Shown in pieces: positions 5,929-7,023 of a stretch of 7,023 nt of DNA (position 1 is its first letter; the number at the start of each line of letters is the position of its first letter). Origin of the DNA: an uncultured Peptococcaceae bacterium (lineage in GTDB: Bacteria; Bacillota; Peptococcia; Peptococcales; Peptococcaceae); contig CAMFFG010000063.1 of the NCBI GenBank assembly GCA_945949655.1, positions 1-7,023 of the forward strand, given 5' to 3'. The notes under the pieces were generated by a model that did no database searches, was not told the DNA's origin, and worked only from the letters and a program-made list of their open reading frames with translations. Position numbers and translations under genes: made by a program.

Positions 5929-5958
5929 ATTATAACACAGTTTTATTTTAATTGTCAT
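5929..5958 (-). promoter_or_regulatory. Promoter of the glf operon
   Basis: On the minus strand: ATGACA (5958-5953), an 18-base spacer and a perfect TATAAT (5934-5929). The leader to the glf ATG would be about 25 bases and includes its AAGGAGG. Strong match for a housekeeping sigma-A promoter. Confidence 0.75.
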
Positions 5959-6038
5959 CCTGTGGGGCGGGCAGAAATTAATTTTTTGTTTGTTTTGTGT
6001 AAAAATGTAGCAGATGATCGGATATGGTGGGAGGTGCA

Positions 6039-6068
6039 TTGCAATCACAGCTGTTTTTATGGTAAGAT
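6039..6068 (+). promoter_or_regulatory. Candidate promoter of the ABC ATPase gene
   Basis: TTGCAA (6039-6044), an 18-base spacer and TAAGAT (6063-6068), preceded by TGG as an extended -10. It would start transcription about 20 bases before ATG 6094. Both hexamers are imperfect (4 of 6), so this is tentative. Confidence 0.4.
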
Positions 6069-6093
6069 AACATATAAAAAGGCGGTGATGGGG

Positions 6094-6819
6094 ATGGCGG
6101 CAGGGTTATTGTGTCAGCTGCAGCAGATCACAAAAACATATTCGGCAGCGCAGGGCGTGCAGTGTATATTTTCTGATTTAACGCTGGATATTTCGCTGGA
6201 TGGGATTACGGTTCTGGTTGGAAAAAGTGGATGTGGAAAGACGACGTTGCTGCGTCTGCTGGCAAATTTGGAGACGCCGGATCGGGGGAAAATCATATTC
6301 AGCCGGGACGGAAAACCGGTGCAGCCTAAGATCGGCATGGTGTTTCAGGAAAGCCGACTGCTTCCATGGATGCGTGTGGCAGAAAATATTATGCTCTCCC
6401 GCCATACCTGGACGGATGCCGATGTGCTGCCCCTGCTGGACATGGTGGGGCTGGAGCGGCGTTATCAGAACAGCAGACCGGCAGAGCTTTCCGGCGGTAT
6501 GGCTCATCGGGTGGCCATTGCCCGGGCGCTGGCCTACCAGCCTGATTTACTGCTGATGGATGAGCCTTTTGCTGCACTGGATTATTTTACCCGCATGACG
6601 CTGCAGCAAAAGGTGATCGAGATTCAGCGACAGATGCATACGGCCGTGGTGTTTGTGACCCATAATGTGGAGGAAGCGTTGCTTCTGGCCAGAAATATTC
6701 TGGTGCTGAAAAAAGGAGAAACACCGGTTTCCTTTGCAGTGGATGCCGCTTATCCGCGCCAGCTGGAGGATGCCATGCTGATACAGCATAAAAAAGATAT
6801 TTTAGATCTGCTGCTGTAA
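6094..6819 (+). CDS. ABC transporter ATP-binding protein, NitT/TauT (SsuB/TauB) type
   Basis: Nucleotide-binding subunit that would power import of a small molecule through a membrane permease. From the chosen start the product has 241 residues, the normal size for this class. Motifs in order: Walker A GKSGCGKTT (44-52), Q-loop VFQESRLLPW, signature LSGGMAHRVAIARAL, Walker B LLLMDEPFAALD, and the switch histidine in VFVTHNVEEALLL. The QESRLLPW Q-loop and MDEPFAALD are typical of the nitrate/sulfonate/taurine group, but substrate cannot be assigned. The open frame extends far upstream over glf on the other strand; AAGGCGGTG (6079-6087) is well spaced for ATG 6094, while ATG 6088 is too close to it. 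No permease or binding-protein gene is adjacent: glf is divergent on the left and a terminator follows on the right. Confidence 0.9.
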   Translation: MAAGLLCQLQQITKTYSAAQGVQCIFSDLTLDISLDGITVLVGKSGCGKTTLLRLLANLETPDRGKIIFSRDGKPVQPKIGMVFQESRLLPWMRVAENIMLSRHTWTDADVLPLLDMVGLERRYQNSRPAELSGGMAHRVAIARALAYQPDLLLMDEPFAALDYFTRMTLQQKVIEIQRQMHTAVVFVTHNVEEALLLARNILVLKKGETPVSFAVDAAYPRQLEDAMLIQHKKDILDLLL

Positions 6820-6835
6820 TCAAAAAATAATACAG

Positions 6836-6878
6836 AAATAGCATGTAATCTATCTGATATAGGTTACATGCTATTTTT
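6836..6878 (+). terminator. Rho-independent terminator after the ABC ATPase gene
   Basis: AAATAGCATGTAATC (6836-6850) pairs with GGTTACATGCTATTT (6862-6876), a 15-bp stem with one wobble and an 11-base loop, running into T5 (6874-6878). On the minus strand a T-rich stretch follows a few bases later, so it may also serve the convergent partial gene to the right. Confidence 0.8.
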
Positions 6879-6883
6879 ATAAG

Positions 6884-7023
6884 TTATAGTGTTTGGGCAA
6901 AAGGATATAATTCTGGAATATGTCGAATAGAAAATGCTTTGATTAATCCGGCTATGACTTGATCTGAAAAGGAAACAAATCTGTTGTCTACATTTTTTAG
7001 TGCCATCTTAAATTTTTCTATAT
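6884..7023 (-). CDS. C-terminal end of an unrecognised gene, cut by the window edge
   Basis: A minus-strand frame with no stop from the right edge ends at TAA (6884-6886). Its last residues read NRFVSFSDQVIAGLIKAFSI then RHIPELYPFAQTL. An in-frame ATG exists at 7006, but no ribosome binding site precedes it and the frame stays open to the edge, so a longer gene is more likely. It faces the ABC ATPase gene and shares the hairpin between them. Its codons are more A/T-rich than those of the neighbouring genes. I do not recognise the family, and with 46 codons visible it could still be a chance frame. Confidence 0.45.
   Translation of the reverse strand, partial: IEKFKMALKNVDNRFVSFSDQVIAGLIKAFSIRHIPELYPFAQTL

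Noticed and set aside
5899..6048. 50-codon upstream extension of glf
   Set aside because: It crosses a perfect TATAAT promoter, and AAGGAGG is correctly placed for the ATG at 5898, where the FAD-binding strand begins.
5791..6093. Upstream extension of the ABC ATPase frame over the 5' end of glf
   Set aside because: It overlaps the glf coding start and promoter, lacks a ribosome binding site, and the ATPase fold begins after 6094.

Overview
The window looks like chromosomal DNA of a low-to-medium-GC Bacillota (Firmicutes) bacterium. The clues are strong AGGAGG-type ribosome binding sites, A/T-rich sigma-A-like promoters, short intrinsic terminators, and rsmG close to a ParB-family gene of the Noc (nucleoid occlusion) type, a pairing characteristic of Firmicutes. 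DUF6054, TIGR04076 and DUF5714 proteins fit an anaerobic clostridial or negativicute relative. That finer placement is inference from family habits; no rRNA or other marker is present.

Layout. (1) 17-3223, + strand: a close-packed gene run of rsmG (16S rRNA methyltransferase), a cysteine-rich DUF5714 protein, a small cysteine-containing TIGR04076 protein, a Noc-like gene broken by an in-frame TGA, and a DUF6054 protein starting at the base after the noc stop. (2) 3224-3710: no intact gene. It holds a sigma-A-like promoter, a strong hairpin plus T-run, a tiny ORF overlapped by a 17-bp inverted repeat, a minus-strand remnant that resembles the C-terminus of a CGGC-domain protein, an A/T-rich 8-bp hairpin, and a minus-strand terminator. 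(3) 3711-5898, - strand: a two-gene operon, glf (UDP-galactopyranose mutase) then a family 2 glycosyltransferase, with a good promoter upstream and a terminator directly after. (4) 6094-6819, + strand: a stand-alone NitT/TauT-type ABC ATPase with its own candidate promoter and terminator. (5) 6884-7023, - strand: the C-terminal end of an unrecognised gene running off the right edge.

How the genes relate. The first block joins ribosome modification and chromosome/division control (rsmG, noc), with two cysteine-rich proteins of unknown function inserted between them. The minus-strand operon supplies UDP-galactofuranose and a sugar transferase that could use it or act on the same surface glycan. 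The ABC ATPase has no permease or binding protein in view.

Most notable points: the single nonsense codon in an otherwise intact noc frame whose DNA-specificity residues are mostly Noc-type, and the 487-bp gap that combines a possible short RNA or attenuator with gene debris. I found no convincing new multi-gene system; the cysteine-rich pair inside the rsmG-noc interval is the best candidate for an undescribed association.
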